DNA from: Sporomusa termitida | GTDB lineage: Bacteria; Bacillota; Negativicutes; Sporomusales; Sporomusaceae | Length of the DNA stretch: 64,000 nucleotides | Reading direction: 5' to 3' | Assembly (NCBI RefSeq): GCF_007641255.1 | Contig: NZ_CP036259.1 | Location: forward strand, 1,612,001-1,676,000 | Part shown: in pieces, positions 41,684 to 52,373 of the stretch | Numbering within the stretch: position 1 is the stretch's first letter | Layout: each line of letters begins with the position of its first letter | Notes under the pieces: generated by a model | Database searches by the model: none | The model's input: only the letters and a program-made list of their open reading frames with translations | Told to the model about the DNA's origin: nothing | Position numbers and translations under genes: made by a program

Positions 41684-42217
41684 ATGCCGAAAAGACTTAT
41701 TATTTTGGCAATAACCGTAATTGCGATGACGATTGCGATTGGTTTTGTTGCCATGCAGCCTGCTAACGTGCTTCCCCCTGAGACCAATAAACCAGCAGTG
41801 GATACCGGTGTAATTGTTGGCAAAGTCCTGCCGGGATTTACATTGGCCGCGGTGGATGGGAAGCCGGTAACCGTTACCCCGGCCGGCCGGATTATTGTCC
41901 TGAATTTTTGGGCAACCTGGTGTCCGCCCTGCCGGGAGGAAATGCCTGAGCTGAATGCTTTTTCCGAAAAACATGGTGGCAATGTATCCGTCTATCTTGT
42001 TAATGTGCAGGAAAGTCAGGCGACGGTGGCCAATTTTTTAAACCAGAACCAGTATAATATGAGCTGCCTGCTGGATACTGACGGCACCGTAGCGAAAACC
42101 TTTCGTATTAATGCGATACCCACAACCCTGGTGGTCGATAAACAAGGGCTGATTAAATACCGGAAGTCCGGCCCGGTCACCATGGCCGAACTGGAAGGAG
42201 TGTTGAATGGATTATAA
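41684..42217 (+). CDS. TlpA/ResA-type thiol-disulfide oxidoreductase
   Basis: Membrane-anchored, outward-facing thioredoxin-fold protein of 177 residues. N-terminal signal anchor (LIILAITVIAMTIAIGFVA, about 5-23), then the AhpC/TSA-like fold with active site WATWCPPCREEM (CPPC). It probably receives electrons from the CcdA protein encoded next, and it may serve cytochrome c or spore-coat thiol chemistry. Overlaps ccdA by 11 bases. Confidence 0.9.
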   Translation: MPKRLIILAITVIAMTIAIGFVAMQPANVLPPETNKPAVDTGVIVGKVLPGFTLAAVDGKPVTVTPAGRIIVLNFWATWCPPCREEMPELNAFSEKHGGNVSVYLVNVQESQATVANFLNQNQYNMSCLLDTDGTVAKTFRINAIPTTLVVDKQGLIKYRKSGPVTMAELEGVLNGL

Positions 42218-42911
42218 CCTTACCCTGGTAACTGTCTTTGGTGCCGGTGTAGTCTCTTTTTTATCCCCCTGCGTACTGCCGCTGCTGCCGGCCTACACCG
42301 CCTTGCTGGCCGGCAGCCGGGAGCAGAGCACGGCCGATTCGGGGCGGCGGATCTTCATGATTAACGCCATCAGCTTTCTTAGCGGCTTTACCTTAGTATT
42401 TGTGGCTATGGGGGCAACGGCTTCTTATATTGGCGAGCTGTTTTTTGAGTACCAGGAGCTGATCCGCAAGGGCGGGGCGGTTTTTATGGTGCTTATGGGT
42501 TTGCAGATTGTTGGTGTGCTGAAAATTCCCGGCTTGGCGCGGGAATTCCGGCCGTTCCTGCAGGGCAACTTTGCCGGTCCCCTGGGGGCTTTTCTGTTGG
42601 GGCTGGCTTTTACTGCCGGCTGGACACCCTGCACCGGCCCGATTTTAGCGACTGTGCTTATGTATGCCGGGGCGATGGCGACGGTTGGCCAGGGGGCCTT
42701 GCTGCTATTTATTTATGCAATGGGTTTTTGCCTGCCTTTTTTAATCATGGCCATTGTAATCAACCGTTATTGCAATAAGATTCAGCGGGTGTACCGCTGG
42801 CTGCCGCTTATTCAGAAGGCGGCGGGGGGCATATTGATTGCCGTCGGCCTCCTGATTTATTTCGATCTGCTGGCAAAGGGCATGGGTGTGATCTGGGGCA
42901 TTTTTGGCTAA
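42207..42911 (+). CDS. ccdA: CcdA-type cytochrome c biogenesis / electron-transfer membrane protein
   Basis: Six-helix membrane protein of 234 residues passing reducing power from thioredoxin to outside thiol proteins. The redox Cys are in SPCVLPLLPAYTALLAG (about 18-33) and GWTPCTGPILA (about 138-148). Overlap with tlpA indicates a two-gene unit. No cytochrome c gene is visible in the window. Confidence 0.92.
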   Translation: MDYNLTLVTVFGAGVVSFLSPCVLPLLPAYTALLAGSREQSTADSGRRIFMINAISFLSGFTLVFVAMGATASYIGELFFEYQELIRKGGAVFMVLMGLQIVGVLKIPGLAREFRPFLQGNFAGPLGAFLLGLAFTAGWTPCTGPILATVLMYAGAMATVGQGALLLFIYAMGFCLPFLIMAIVINRYCNKIQRVYRWLPLIQKAAGGILIAVGLLIYFDLLAKGMGVIWGIFG

Positions 42912-42916
42912 GGCCG

Positions 42917-43609
42917 TTATATAAGCTGCCTGACCTTAAAGTTTAGGGCATCACAGGATACCAGATAGTGAGCGGCACCGTTAATCATACCGGTAGCCGC
43001 ATTTTTTATTGACTCGCCATGGAGGTGACCATAAATGCAGATCGCAGCCTTATATTTAGCAATCAGGCCGGCAAAGCCTGTCTCGGTATTATGGTCATAA
43101 AAAGGCGGAAAATGCAGCATCAGGAGTATGCGGGAAAATCCGGCAGTGCGGGCCGCCGCCAGGGAAGCCTCAACCCGCAGCAGCTCCCGGTTAAAAATAG
43201 GCTGATCGGCAGTCTTGAACAGCGGGTCCTCCGGGCATGTCCAGCCCCGGCTGCCGCAGATAGCCCATTCACCGGCGCCGGCAAAGCTATTATTGAGAAA
43301 CTCAATTTTACCCTCTACGGCTTTGGTCATTTTGCTTACCGACTGCCACCAGTAGTCATGATTGCCGCGCACAACAATTTTTCTTCCCGGCAGGCCGGCG
43401 ATGGCATTCAAATCAGTCAGGGCCTCAGGCAGTTTCATGGCCCAGGAGATGTCACCGGCAATCAGGACAACATCTTCCGGTGCTACCTGCTCCTGCCAGC
43501 TTGCTCTGATTTTATCCCAATGGCCTTCCCAGTGCCTGCCAAAAATACTCATTGGCTTCGCCGGCGGCAGGCCTGACAAATGGGTATCGGCTATGGCAAA
43601 TATCTTCAT
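42917..43609 (-). CDS. Calcineurin-like metallophosphoesterase
   Basis: Cytosolic phosphoesterase of 230 residues. Metal-binding motifs in order: DTHLSG, GDISWAMKL, GNHDYWW and GHLHG. Family members act on nucleotides, phosphoproteins or other phosphoesters; substrate unknown. Sits alone on the - strand, convergent with ccdA. Confidence 0.85.
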   Translation of the reverse strand: MKIFAIADTHLSGLPPAKPMSIFGRHWEGHWDKIRASWQEQVAPEDVVLIAGDISWAMKLPEALTDLNAIAGLPGRKIVVRGNHDYWWQSVSKMTKAVEGKIEFLNNSFAGAGEWAICGSRGWTCPEDPLFKTADQPIFNRELLRVEASLAAARTAGFSRILLMLHFPPFYDHNTETGFAGLIAKYKAAICIYGHLHGESIKNAATGMINGAAHYLVSCDALNFKVRQLI

Positions 43610-43814
43610 AATTACAGCTTCCTCGCGTTTATCTTAGTTGATAGTCAAAAGACTGCCGCTCCTCATAGGCCGGAGTGGGCTTTCCCTTCTGAATTTCAGC
43701 TATGCTGAAACGGTTCGTTTGTGGCAACACCTGGAATTATTGTATCCAATATTGGTGTGAATAGCAATGCAGAACGCAATAAGTCCGATAAATTGCCCAC
43801 AGCGGCAGCTTGGC

Positions 43815-46800
43815 CTAAAGACTGAACAGATCCCGGATCTCGGTTTCATTCATCTTGGTTAGGAAGTTTTCTCCGGGCTTGATCAGGCTGTCAATCAGCT
43901 CTTTCTTTTTTTGTTGCAATAGATATATTTTTTCTTCAATTGTATTTTTAGTAATGAGCTTATATACCTGTACCGAATTTTTTTGACCAATCCGGTAGGC
44001 CCGGTCTGTGGCCTGATCTTCAACCGCCGGGTTCCACCAAGGGTCATAATGAATGACCATATCGGCCCCGGTCAGATTTAGCCCTGTGCCGCCGGCTTTA
44101 AGCGAAATCAGGAAAACTGATTTTTCACCACTGTTAAAAGACCGGACCAGATTGAGTCTCATATCAGCCCTGGTGGCACCATCTAAATAATGGTAACTGA
44201 TTTTCATGGTCTCCAGTTCCTGCCTGATTAACGACAGCATGCTGGTAAACTGTGAAAATAACAGGACCCGGTGACCGCCGGCTGTTGCATCGCGAATTAA
44301 TTCCTGCACCATCTCCAGCTTGCCGCTGCCGCCCTGATAGTTTTCAATAAATAAAGAGGGATGACAGCAGATTTGCCTGAGCCTGGTCAGCAGTGATAAG
44401 ATCTTAATTTGACTCTGTTCAAAGCCATGGACGCTGACCTCGGCTTCAAACTCGGTCTTGGCTTGCAAGAGCCAGGCCGCATATAACCTGGCCTGGGCCG
44501 CAGTCATTTCATTCACCATTTTACTCTCGATTTTTTCCGGCAGTTCTTTTAGCACCGCCTTTTTCATGCGCCGCATGATAAATGGCTTAATGTGGCGGTT
44601 TAGTTCCTGCAGTGCTTGTTGGTCATTATCTTTGACAATGGGAATTTCGAAGCGGCTCATGAAGGCTTTGTGGGTACGCAAATAGCCGGGCATTAGAAAA
44701 TCAAAAATTGACCATAATTCTGTCAGTGTGTTTTCAATGGGGGTTCCGGTGAGGGCAAAATAATTTTTAGCTTTAATTTGTTTTACTGACTTAGCATTTA
44801 AGGTATTCGGATTTTTTATATGCTGGGCTTCATCAAGGAAGCAATAGTTGAATGTGCGCTGTTGGTATATATCGATATCCCGTTTGATAAGGCCATAGGA
44901 GGTGATGACGATATCGGCGTTGTCAATATTCTTAAACTGTTCTAACCGCTCGGCCGGTTGGCCGGCAATTACGGCCGCCTGCAGGCTGGGGGCGAATTTC
45001 ATTATTTCTTCCCGCCAGTTGTATACGAGTGAGGTCGGGGCAATGACAAGTGACGGACCGGCGGCAGTTTCTTTTTCGGCCAGGATAAAAGCAATCACCT
45101 GTAAGGTTTTGCCTAAGCCCATATCGTCGGCCAGAATACCTCCCAGTCCGTAATTTGCCAGCGATTTAAGCCATTTAAAGCCTGTTTTCTGATAATCCCT
45201 GAGTTTGCCCTGGATACCTGGCGGTATTGGATACTCAATATCCTGAGGTTCACGAATATCCTGAACCATATGCCGGAAGGCGCTGCTGCGCTCAACCGTA
45301 AAGTCCGGCGATTCGCGGGCCAGGCTGTCCAGGTATAAGGCCCGGTATTTTGGCAGTTCCACAACCTGATTTTCCAGGTCAGCCGGACTCAGGCCCAATT
45401 CAGTAATCAGGCTGGCGGCTGTTTGGAATTCGGGAACATCAAGGGGAATGAAAGAACCGTCCGGGAGGCGGTGATAGCGCTTCTTTAACCTGTAGGCAGC
45501 CAGCAAATCAATTAATTCCTGAGTAGATATATCTTCAAGCTGGAGGGAGAATTCCAGCATGTCTGTTGACTGATTGAGTCTGACGCCGGCGGTAATTTTA
45601 CCGGCCGGCTTAATTTTAGGCTGGTGCAAGTCCGCGGCATACAGGATCTCGGCCCTGCTCTGCAGTTCCGGCAAGGCCTGATACAAAAAGGTATAAGCAG
45701 ACGCTTCATCAGCCAGCACCAGCCGGTCGGCCGACCAGGTAAAACCGTACTGCTGAAAAGTATTCAATATTTCTTTTTCCTGGGCGGTAGCGCGGAGCAG
45801 CCATTTGCCGGCAAGCGTAGCGTCACCCGGTCCGGTGTCGCCAAAGGGATTTATCATGGTGTCGCCATACCAAAACTCAAGCCGGGCGCTGATGCCGCTG
45901 CCGAACCGGTCCAGGTAGATACGTTTTTCCAACTGCTCTTTGTGGAACTTAGCGTAAATGGAATCATCTACTTTTATCGTGGCAATTGTTTCCAGAGCAG
46001 GCAGTGCGCCTGACATAAAATCTGACACGGTAGCGGCCGGGATGTGCATTTCAGGCTTTCTGTTTTCGTTAAAACAGTTTAATAACCGCTTGACATAGCT
46101 GGCAAACAGAGCATCAACATGGTAAATTGTCTGGCTATGATAGATATACCGGAAATCGGCATCAAGCCCGTAAAATACATCGCCGGCCAGATTCATCGAC
46201 AGCCGTAAGCCGCCCTCGGCCGCCTTAACCGCCAGGTCAACCGGTGGCCGGCCATGCTGAAGGGTAACACCGGGGATTGTCTGATCATTAATTACGGCTG
46301 TAAATGGCTGAGACTGCATGATTTCAAAAAAACGCACAAGACTTGAAGAGAGCAGTTTAAAGCGGCGGGGTTCACTGAGGGCAGAATTGGCGTGAAGCCC
46401 GGAGTAGACATGGAAATTCCAGGCCGAACGCTGCTTCTCTTCCTCATAGACAGAGGTAAGCAGGCTGACCAGGGCCGCCGATACCTCATCGAACACAACC
46501 TCGTCCGGCTTTAAGGCAAAATTTTTGCCGAAAACTATTGTCTGCCGCGAGTGTAAAGCAGTAAGCAGTTGCGGGATATCCTTCAGAACATACATCCGGT
46601 CTGTGCCAATCATGAATTCAAGATAACTTGTCTTTTTATTATTGGCCAAATAAAAGTGATAGACCGGTAATATTTTTGTCAGCGCTGCTTTACCCGGTTT
46701 GGCTGTTAGGATATTCTTGCCGGTACCTTGGAAAAAATCCAGAAATTCCCTGAGGGAGCGGGTTAACGTCATAGGGCCGGGAGTACTGAAATATTGCTGC

Positions 46801-47081
46801 CAGGCGTGCTGGATTTTTTTTAAAACAGCGATAATATGTTTACAGGCACCGTCACAATTATAAAAGGCCGGGCAGTCACAGGCATAATGTTTAATTTTCT
46901 GCTGTGGTGAGAACGTCACCGCGACACTATACAGGTGCTGGCCGGCAACCCGGGCGGCAAAAGTACTGTCTTCAGGCAAAAAATTTAGGGTTTTAACCCG
47001 GTTACTATGATGATAATGACAACCCCTGATATAGGAGGCGTGAGAATCTGCTTCCGCTTTAATTTTTTCTTCTGTTAACAT
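43815..47081 (-). CDS. SWIM-domain SNF2/Swi2 helicase-like ATPase
   Basis: Large DNA-dependent ATPase (HepA/RapA-like) of 1088 residues. N-terminal SWIM zinc finger CDCPAFYNCDGACKHI (about 66-81), a long middle segment (about 100-600), then SNF2 domain: Walker A DDMGLGKTLQ, DEAQHIKNP box, and a C-terminal helicase domain with LFSQFTSML, LISLKAGGTGLNLT and DRAYRIGQ. Family roles are in transcription recycling or chromatin-like remodelling. ATG 47081 is supported by AAAGGAG; a GTG/ATG at 47108 is less likely. No restriction or defence genes are next to it. Confidence 0.88.
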   Translation of the reverse strand: MLTEEKIKAEADSHASYIRGCHYHHSNRVKTLNFLPEDSTFAARVAGQHLYSVAVTFSPQQKIKHYACDCPAFYNCDGACKHIIAVLKKIQHAWQQYFSTPGPMTLTRSLREFLDFFQGTGKNILTAKPGKAALTKILPVYHFYLANNKKTSYLEFMIGTDRMYVLKDIPQLLTALHSRQTIVFGKNFALKPDEVVFDEVSAALVSLLTSVYEEEKQRSAWNFHVYSGLHANSALSEPRRFKLLSSSLVRFFEIMQSQPFTAVINDQTIPGVTLQHGRPPVDLAVKAAEGGLRLSMNLAGDVFYGLDADFRYIYHSQTIYHVDALFASYVKRLLNCFNENRKPEMHIPAATVSDFMSGALPALETIATIKVDDSIYAKFHKEQLEKRIYLDRFGSGISARLEFWYGDTMINPFGDTGPGDATLAGKWLLRATAQEKEILNTFQQYGFTWSADRLVLADEASAYTFLYQALPELQSRAEILYAADLHQPKIKPAGKITAGVRLNQSTDMLEFSLQLEDISTQELIDLLAAYRLKKRYHRLPDGSFIPLDVPEFQTAASLITELGLSPADLENQVVELPKYRALYLDSLARESPDFTVERSSAFRHMVQDIREPQDIEYPIPPGIQGKLRDYQKTGFKWLKSLANYGLGGILADDMGLGKTLQVIAFILAEKETAAGPSLVIAPTSLVYNWREEIMKFAPSLQAAVIAGQPAERLEQFKNIDNADIVITSYGLIKRDIDIYQQRTFNYCFLDEAQHIKNPNTLNAKSVKQIKAKNYFALTGTPIENTLTELWSIFDFLMPGYLRTHKAFMSRFEIPIVKDNDQQALQELNRHIKPFIMRRMKKAVLKELPEKIESKMVNEMTAAQARLYAAWLLQAKTEFEAEVSVHGFEQSQIKILSLLTRLRQICCHPSLFIENYQGGSGKLEMVQELIRDATAGGHRVLLFSQFTSMLSLIRQELETMKISYHYLDGATRADMRLNLVRSFNSGEKSVFLISLKAGGTGLNLTGADMVIHYDPWWNPAVEDQATDRAYRIGQKNSVQVYKLITKNTIEEKIYLLQQKKKELIDSLIKPGENFLTKMNETEIRDLFSL

Positions 47082-47230
47082 CCTGGCTCCTTTCCACTTT
47101 TTTTGCATCTACTATTAAATTATCTTAATAACGATAAAAATCCTGCCGAGTGATTCCGCTGGCTGGCCGGCAGGCATAGATTATATCGACGGCGTATTCG
47201 CTTAGATTATTTGTAAAGCGGGGGTGAACT

Positions 47231-48607
47231 ATGGTTTATCGTAACTCAGGCAGCAGTTTCCGGCAGTTAGTAGCCGGCACTGATGCTAAAGTACCATTAG
47301 CAAATGGGAAGTATGTCAGGGGGATTAACTTTGACAATGCGGCCACCACGCCGCCGCTTTGCGCAGTATTAAGTGAGATTAATCAATTTGCTCCCTGGTA
47401 TGCATCTGTTCATCGTGGCAAAGGCTATAAGTCAATTATATGCTCCGAGCGTTATGAACAAGGCCGCGAGGTTGTCAGGGAGTTTGTCAATGCCGGCCAG
47501 CAGGATGTTGTGATTTTTACTAAGAATACGACCGAATCAATCAACATGCTGGCGTATGCCTTAGCCGGCGAGCGAGATCAGGTTGTTTTAACGACCGATA
47601 TGGAGCATTTAGCCAATGACATGCCCTGGCGGGATAAATTCACTGTCGATTATATCGGTTTAACCAAAGCAGGCAGATTATCTTTACAAAGTCTCGAGTC
47701 AAAGCTGCAGCTGCATGCAGGTAAAGTAAAGCTAGTCGCTGTTACCGGCGCTTCCAACGTTACCGGTTATATCAATCCTATTGCAAAAATTGCCCGGCTG
47801 GTCCACCAGTACGGCGCCGCAATTTTTGTGGACGGCGCTCAGTGGGTACCGCATATTGCCGTTAATATGCGGCCGCCGGATGCAGCCGAGCATATCGATT
47901 ACTTAGCATTTTCGGGACACAAAATGTATGCGCCCTTTGGTACCGGGGTTCTTATCGGGCCACAAGCGGCTTTTGCTAAGGCTGTTCCGGTATACCAGGG
48001 CGGCGGGGCGGTTGGTTTAGTGTCGCAGGCAACGATTGAATGGGACGCGCCACCGGCCAAATGGGAGGCAGGTACGCCCAACATGATGGGCGTGTTGGCT
48101 CTGATTACGGCCATCGAGACTTTGTCCAAGCTAAATCTTAATACGATTCACCGTTATGAACAGCATTTGATTGATTATACCATTGACGGATTACGCACTA
48201 TCCCCGGGATCACGCTATACAGTATCAGGGACGGGCGGGAAGCCAGGGTAAGTCTGGTATCTTTCAGTCTGGAGGGGCTTCATCACAGCCAGGTGGCGGA
48301 AATTCTGTCACAACAAGCCGGTATTGCTGTGCGCAACGGTTTGTTTTGTGCTCACCCTTATGTGGAAAAACTGCTGCGGCTGAGTGCGGAAGAGATCAAA
48401 TATTATCAAACCCATGATGATAAAAGCCTGCCAGGGTTAGTAAGGGTTAGTTTCGGCCTGTACAATACAATCAATGAAATTAAGATATTTCTGGCAATAT
48501 TAGCTCATATTGCCGGCCACCGCCAACACTATGCCGATAAGTACAGCTACGTACTGGCACCTAACCGCCCGGGCGATAAAGGCCAACGGGAATATCCCTA
48601 CTGTTAA
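47231..48607 (+). CDS. Class V aminotransferase (cysteine desulfurase/selenocysteine lyase-like)
   Basis: PLP-dependent enzyme of 458 residues. Seen: FDNAATTPPL (about 35-44), TKNTTESINM, VDGAQWVPH, and the PLP-Lys motif FSGHKMYAPFGTG. This resembles SufS/CsdA-type cysteine desulfurases, but no iron-sulfur assembly partner (SufU, IscU) is nearby, so sulfur mobilisation is unproven; the family also includes isopenicillin epimerase-like enzymes. GGGGGTG precedes the ATG. Confidence 0.82.
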   Translation: MVYRNSGSSFRQLVAGTDAKVPLANGKYVRGINFDNAATTPPLCAVLSEINQFAPWYASVHRGKGYKSIICSERYEQGREVVREFVNAGQQDVVIFTKNTTESINMLAYALAGERDQVVLTTDMEHLANDMPWRDKFTVDYIGLTKAGRLSLQSLESKLQLHAGKVKLVAVTGASNVTGYINPIAKIARLVHQYGAAIFVDGAQWVPHIAVNMRPPDAAEHIDYLAFSGHKMYAPFGTGVLIGPQAAFAKAVPVYQGGGAVGLVSQATIEWDAPPAKWEAGTPNMMGVLALITAIETLSKLNLNTIHRYEQHLIDYTIDGLRTIPGITLYSIRDGREARVSLVSFSLEGLHHSQVAEILSQQAGIAVRNGLFCAHPYVEKLLRLSAEEIKYYQTHDDKSLPGLVRVSFGLYNTINEIKIFLAILAHIAGHRQHYADKYSYVLAPNRPGDKGQREYPYC

Positions 48608-48608
48608 T

Positions 48609-48655
48609 GACAAAACCACTTAGATTCCGGTTGGCGGATTCTGAGTGGTTTTGTT
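48609..48655. terminator. Terminator after the aminotransferase
   Basis: AAAACCACT...AGA...TCCG pairs with CGGA...TCT...AGTGGTTTT (one T-T mismatch and one wobble) and is followed by GTTGTTT. Between convergent genes. Confidence 0.75.
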
Positions 48656-48677
48656 GTTTAGCTAACGGAGCATTCAT

Positions 48678-49082
48678 TTACGTATTAGGACTGGCTGATT
48701 TAATCCATTCCTCTAACTTGGTCAGGACTTCCGTACGGGCTTCGTCTACCTCTAGCCCGCGCCATTCCTGTCCTGTCTGGCCATCAAACCATAACTCTTT
48801 TTGTGAAAAAGTCCCGGTGGGATAGAGTTTTTCTCTGGCCGCATCCATAATCCCATCAAACATGCTTTGTTTGATGTTTTTCCTGATCATGCGGCAACCG
48901 GCCTTTTCGGTACTGTCAACCTCTATGCCGTCCGGACCGGCACTAAGCACAACATGGGAAAGCAGCTTGCCCTGCTGGCCGGCGGCGGAAATAGCCTGCT
49001 TGGCATATGCGGCGGCCTGCTCCCGCTTAATGCTGTCGTCATTTACGGTGACTCTGACATTGCCGATAATAAGCTTATACAT
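48678..49082 (-). CDS. Hypothetical protein (134 residues)
   Basis: Starts MYKLIIGNVRVTVNDDSIKR with GGAGGTGTGTC upstream. Alternating polar composition, no membrane segment and no known motif. A helical middle (IMDAAREKLYPTGTF) and a Trp-rich C-terminal (LEEWIKSASP) give no family hint. Recognisable only as a probable soluble protein. The divergent neighbour is leuS with its T-box. Confidence 0.6.
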   Translation of the reverse strand: MYKLIIGNVRVTVNDDSIKREQAAAYAKQAISAAGQQGKLLSHVVLSAGPDGIEVDSTEKAGCRMIRKNIKQSMFDGIMDAAREKLYPTGTFSQKELWFDGQTGQEWRGLEVDEARTEVLTKLEEWIKSASPNT

Positions 49083-49155
49083 GACACACCTCCTTATGAA
49101 CTATTGTATGACTGTTTGCCTGATATAGAACAGTTTTTGTCAATACCGGCATAAG

Positions 49156-49184
49156 TTGACTTTTCAAATGTATTGCTATATAAT
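49156..49184 (+). promoter_or_regulatory. Promoter of leuS
   Basis: TTGACT (49156-49161), 17 bp spacer, TATAAT (49179-49184), directly ahead of the T-box leader. Confidence 0.88.
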
Positions 49185-49195
49185 GGAACATGCAA

Positions 49196-49425
49196 ATCTG
49201 GAGAGGCAGAATAGTAAGCCTATATGTACAGTCCAGAGAGCTGGCGGCTGCTGGGAGCCAGTCTGTACTATACCTGAACTCACTGCTGAGGAGCGATTGT
49301 GAACTAGTTGCAGCGGTCGTCGCAGGCCTGCGTTACAGGCTAAGGAGTGGATGACTAACAGTCATCAAGCAGGGTGGTATCGCGAGAAATCTCGTCCCTG
49401 GCGTTAGCCACGGGACTTTTTTTTA
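49196..49425 (+). promoter_or_regulatory. Leu-specific T-box riboswitch
   Basis: Contains the T-box sequence AGGGTGGTATCGCG (49371-49384), where UGGU pairs with uncharged tRNA CCA. The specifier region reads CTGAACTCACTG, giving a CTC leucine codon. The terminator GTCCC...GGC / GCC...GGGAC with TTTTTTTT (about 49394-49425) forms when tRNA-Leu is charged. Sets leuS expression by leucine supply. Confidence 0.92.
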
Positions 49426-49455
49426 CTATCTGTCCAAGGGGGATTGAATTACTCG

Positions 49456-51939
49456 ATGAATGAAAAATATTCGCCGCGCGAGATTGAGTCCAAGTGGCAA
49501 AAATTCTGGGTTGACAATGCTGCATTCAGCACTGCTATTAACCGTCAGCGTCCGGAATACTATGTTCTGGAAATGTTTCCTTATCCTTCAGGCAACCTGC
49601 ACATGGGGCATGTACGTAATTACTCAATTGGTGATGTTGTTGCCAGATTTAAGGTAATGCAAGGCTATAATGTGCTGCATCCTATGGGCTGGGATGCTTT
49701 TGGCATGCCTGCTGAAAACGCCGCTATCAAGCATGGCATTCATCCATCGTCCTGGACATGGGACAATATTGCCAACATGCGCCGCCAACAGCAAGAACTG
49801 GGTTTATCTTATGACTGGGACCGGGAAGTGGCTACCTGCCATCCCCATTATTATCACTGGACCCAGTGGTTGTTTTTGCTGTTCCTGGAACGGGGACTGG
49901 CCTATAAGAAGAAGGCTGCTGTAAACTGGTGTAATGACTGTAATACGGTATTGGCCAATGAGCAGGTTGTTGATGGCCGCTGCTGGCGCTGTGACTCGGT
50001 TGTTATCAAAAAAGATCTTGAACAATGGTTCTTTAAAATAACAGATTATGCCGATCGTCTCCTGGCTGACCTGGCTGACCTGAAGGGCTGGCCTGAGCGT
50101 GTTAAAACCATGCAGGAGAACTGGATCGGCCGCAGTGAAGGGGCTGAATTCAGCTTTGCCGTGCCTGAGATTGATGAGAAAATTTCTGTATATACGACCA
50201 GGCATGACACGGTTTTCGGTGTAAGCTATATTGTCCTGGCACCGGAACATGCGCTGGTGGACAAGCTGATCGCAGGCAAAACGGAAGCCGCGGCTGTTAA
50301 AGCCTTTATTGAGCGGGTCCGGGGCCAGAGCGAGATTGCCCGCACCTCCAATGAAACGGAAAAAGAGGGAATTTTTACCGGCGCCTACGCACTCCATCCC
50401 TTTACCGGCGAGCAAGTGCCGGTCTGGGTGGCAAACTATGTCCTGGTTGAATACGGCACCGGCGCTGTTATGGGGGTACCGGCTCACGACCAGCGCGACT
50501 GGGAGTTTGCCGGCAAGTACGGATTGACCAAAAAGGTGGTCGTTCAGCCAACCGGCAAAGAGCTTACCCTGAGTGAAATGACCGGGGCGTTTGACGGCCA
50601 GGGCACGATGGTGAATTCCGGCGAGTTCAGCGGTCTGGATAACGAAGCAGGTAAGGTTAAAATTGCTCAGTGGCTGGAAAAACAGGGGATTGGCAAACGC
50701 CGTGTCAACTACCGGCTGCGGGACTGGCTTATTTCCCGCCAGCGTTACTGGGGGGCTCCCATTCCGGTTATTTATTGTCCGGTCTGCGGCACAGTACCGG
50801 TGCCCAAAGACCAGCTGCCTGTTTTATTGCCGGAAAACGTTGATTTCTCCAGTGGATCTGTATCGCCGCTGGCCAAAGCGGAAGAGTTTATCAACTGTAC
50901 CTGCCCTAAGTGTGGCGGCAAGGCGCGGCGGGAAACAGATACCATGGATACTTTTATTTGTTCCTCCTGGTATTATTTCCGCTATACCAGCCCGCATAGC
51001 ACCGATGAACCGTTCAATCCGGACAAAGCCAATTACTGGATGCCTGTGGACCAGTATATCGGCGGTATTGAGCATGCTATCCTGCATCTTTTATACTCGC
51101 GCTTTTTTACCAAGGTATTAAAGGACGCCGGTTTGGTTAATGTCAATGAACCGTTTAAGAACCTGCTGACCCAGGGGATGGTTATTAAAGACGGGGCTAA
51201 AATGTCGAAGTCCAAAGGCAATGTTGTTTCACCGGAGGAGATTATCGGCAAATACGGTGCCGACACGGCCCGTTTATTTATTCTGTTTGCGGCGCCGCCG
51301 GAACGTGATCTGGAATGGAGTGACCAGGGGGTTGAGGGGGCGTACCGGTTCCTGGGCCGGTTATGGCGGATTGTCGGCTACTATGCACCGCTGGTTAAAG
51401 CGGAGGCAGAAAGTGCCTATGATCCGAAGCAGCTCGGCAAAGAAGAGAAAACCCTGCGCCGTATCCTGCACACAACCATCAAGCGGGTAACCGAAGATAT
51501 TGGACAAAGATTTAATTTCAATACCGCGATTAGCGCCATTATGGAACTGGTCAATGCGATGTATGCGCTAAAAGAGCAGGGCGTACCCCCGCAACCGGGT
51601 CTGGCCCGGGAAGTTGTGTCAGGACTCCTAAAAATGCTGGCGCCGTTTGCACCGCACATAACCGAGGAACTGTGGCTCGAAACCATAGCTGAGGGCAGTG
51701 TGCACAAGCAGACCTGGCCAACCTTTGAGGCGGCAGCCCTGGAAGTGGAAGAGGTAGAAATAGTACTGCAGATCAACGGCAAGGTTCGTGACAAAGTTGT
51801 TGTTCCGGTCGGATTGAGTGCTAAAGACCTGGAAAAAACAGCCCTTGGACAGGAAAAAGTGCAGGCGCTTATTGCTGGCAAGCAGGTGGTTAAAGTAATA
51901 TCCGTGCCGCAGAAACTGGTTAATATTGTTGTAAAATAG
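49456..51939 (+). CDS. leuS: Leucine--tRNA ligase
   Basis: Class I aminoacyl-tRNA synthetase, 827 residues. HIGH motif is HMGH at residues 49-52 ([11 protein letters not shown]), KMSKS is at 582-586. The editing CP1 domain (about 220-420, with [15 protein letters not shown]), anticodon-binding and C-terminal domains follow. ATG 49456 fits the family start ([13 protein letters not shown]); an upstream in-frame TTG at 49444 is too close to its ribosome-binding site. Followed by trxA. Confidence 0.97.
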   Translation: MNEKYSPREIESKWQKFWVDNAAFSTAINRQRPEYYVLEMFPYPSGNLHMGHVRNYSIGDVVARFKVMQGYNVLHPMGWDAFGMPAENAAIKHGIHPSSWTWDNIANMRRQQQELGLSYDWDREVATCHPHYYHWTQWLFLLFLERGLAYKKKAAVNWCNDCNTVLANEQVVDGRCWRCDSVVIKKDLEQWFFKITDYADRLLADLADLKGWPERVKTMQENWIGRSEGAEFSFAVPEIDEKISVYTTRHDTVFGVSYIVLAPEHALVDKLIAGKTEAAAVKAFIERVRGQSEIARTSNETEKEGIFTGAYALHPFTGEQVPVWVANYVLVEYGTGAVMGVPAHDQRDWEFAGKYGLTKKVVVQPTGKELTLSEMTGAFDGQGTMVNSGEFSGLDNEAGKVKIAQWLEKQGIGKRRVNYRLRDWLISRQRYWGAPIPVIYCPVCGTVPVPKDQLPVLLPENVDFSSGSVSPLAKAEEFINCTCPKCGGKARRETDTMDTFICSSWYYFRYTSPHSTDEPFNPDKANYWMPVDQYIGGIEHAILHLLYSRFFTKVLKDAGLVNVNEPFKNLLTQGMVIKDGAKMSKSKGNVVSPEEIIGKYGADTARLFILFAAPPERDLEWSDQGVEGAYRFLGRLWRIVGYYAPLVKAEAESAYDPKQLGKEEKTLRRILHTTIKRVTEDIGQRFNFNTAISAIMELVNAMYALKEQGVPPQPGLAREVVSGLLKMLAPFAPHITEELWLETIAEGSVHKQTWPTFEAAALEVEEVEIVLQINGKVRDKVVVPVGLSAKDLEKTALGQEKVQALIAGKQVVKVISVPQKLVNIVVK

Positions 51940-51966
51940 CAATAATAATATGAGGAGGCGGAAAAG

Positions 51967-52290
51967 ATGAGTGAATTAACGATTACCAGTACCGGGCAGT
52001 TTAATGATGCCGTGCTCAAAGCGGACAAACCTGTGCTGGTGGATTTTTGGGCACCCTGGTGCGGCCCCTGCAAAATGGTAGCCCCGGAAGTGGCGGCAAT
52101 TGCCCAAAAATTTGCCGGCCGGGCTGTTGTCGCCAAAGTAAATATTGATGAACAGCAAGCGCTGGCCAGTCAGTACAATGTTATGAGTATTCCTACTCTG
52201 ATCATTTTTAAAGCCGGCAGTGAGGTCGGCCGGATTACCGGTTTCCGCCCGCAAAAAGATATTGGCGATATGCTGGAAAAAGTATTATGA
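51967..52290 (+). CDS. trxA: Thioredoxin
   Basis: Cytosolic thiol-disulfide carrier of 107 residues with active site WAPWCGPCKMVAPE (CGPC) and the cis-Pro in SIPTLIIFK. AGGAGG lies upstream of ATG 51967. Twenty-seven bases after leuS. Confidence 0.94.
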   Translation: MSELTITSTGQFNDAVLKADKPVLVDFWAPWCGPCKMVAPEVAAIAQKFAGRAVVAKVNIDEQQALASQYNVMSIPTLIIFKAGSEVGRITGFRPQKDIGDMLEKVL

Positions 52291-52299
52291 GATGCCTTG

Positions 52300-52328
52300 A
52301 AACTCCCGGACTGCAGTCCGGGAGTTTT
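52300..52328 (+). terminator. Terminator after trxA
   Basis: Perfect palindrome AACTCCCGGACT-GC-AGTCCGGGAGTT followed by TT. Confidence 0.88.
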
Positions 52329-52373
52329 CCTGATTCCATCAGAATGTTAGGCATTCAATGCTATGTACCAAGG

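Noticed and set aside
43610-43814. Gap between the phosphoesterase and SNF2 genes
   Set aside because: No convincing promoter, hairpin or repeat could be recognised.
43815-47081. SNF2 helicase as part of a phage-defence island (DISARM-like)
   Set aside because: No methylase, DUF1998, nuclease or other defence gene is nearby; the SWIM/SNF2 architecture is common in stand-alone genes.
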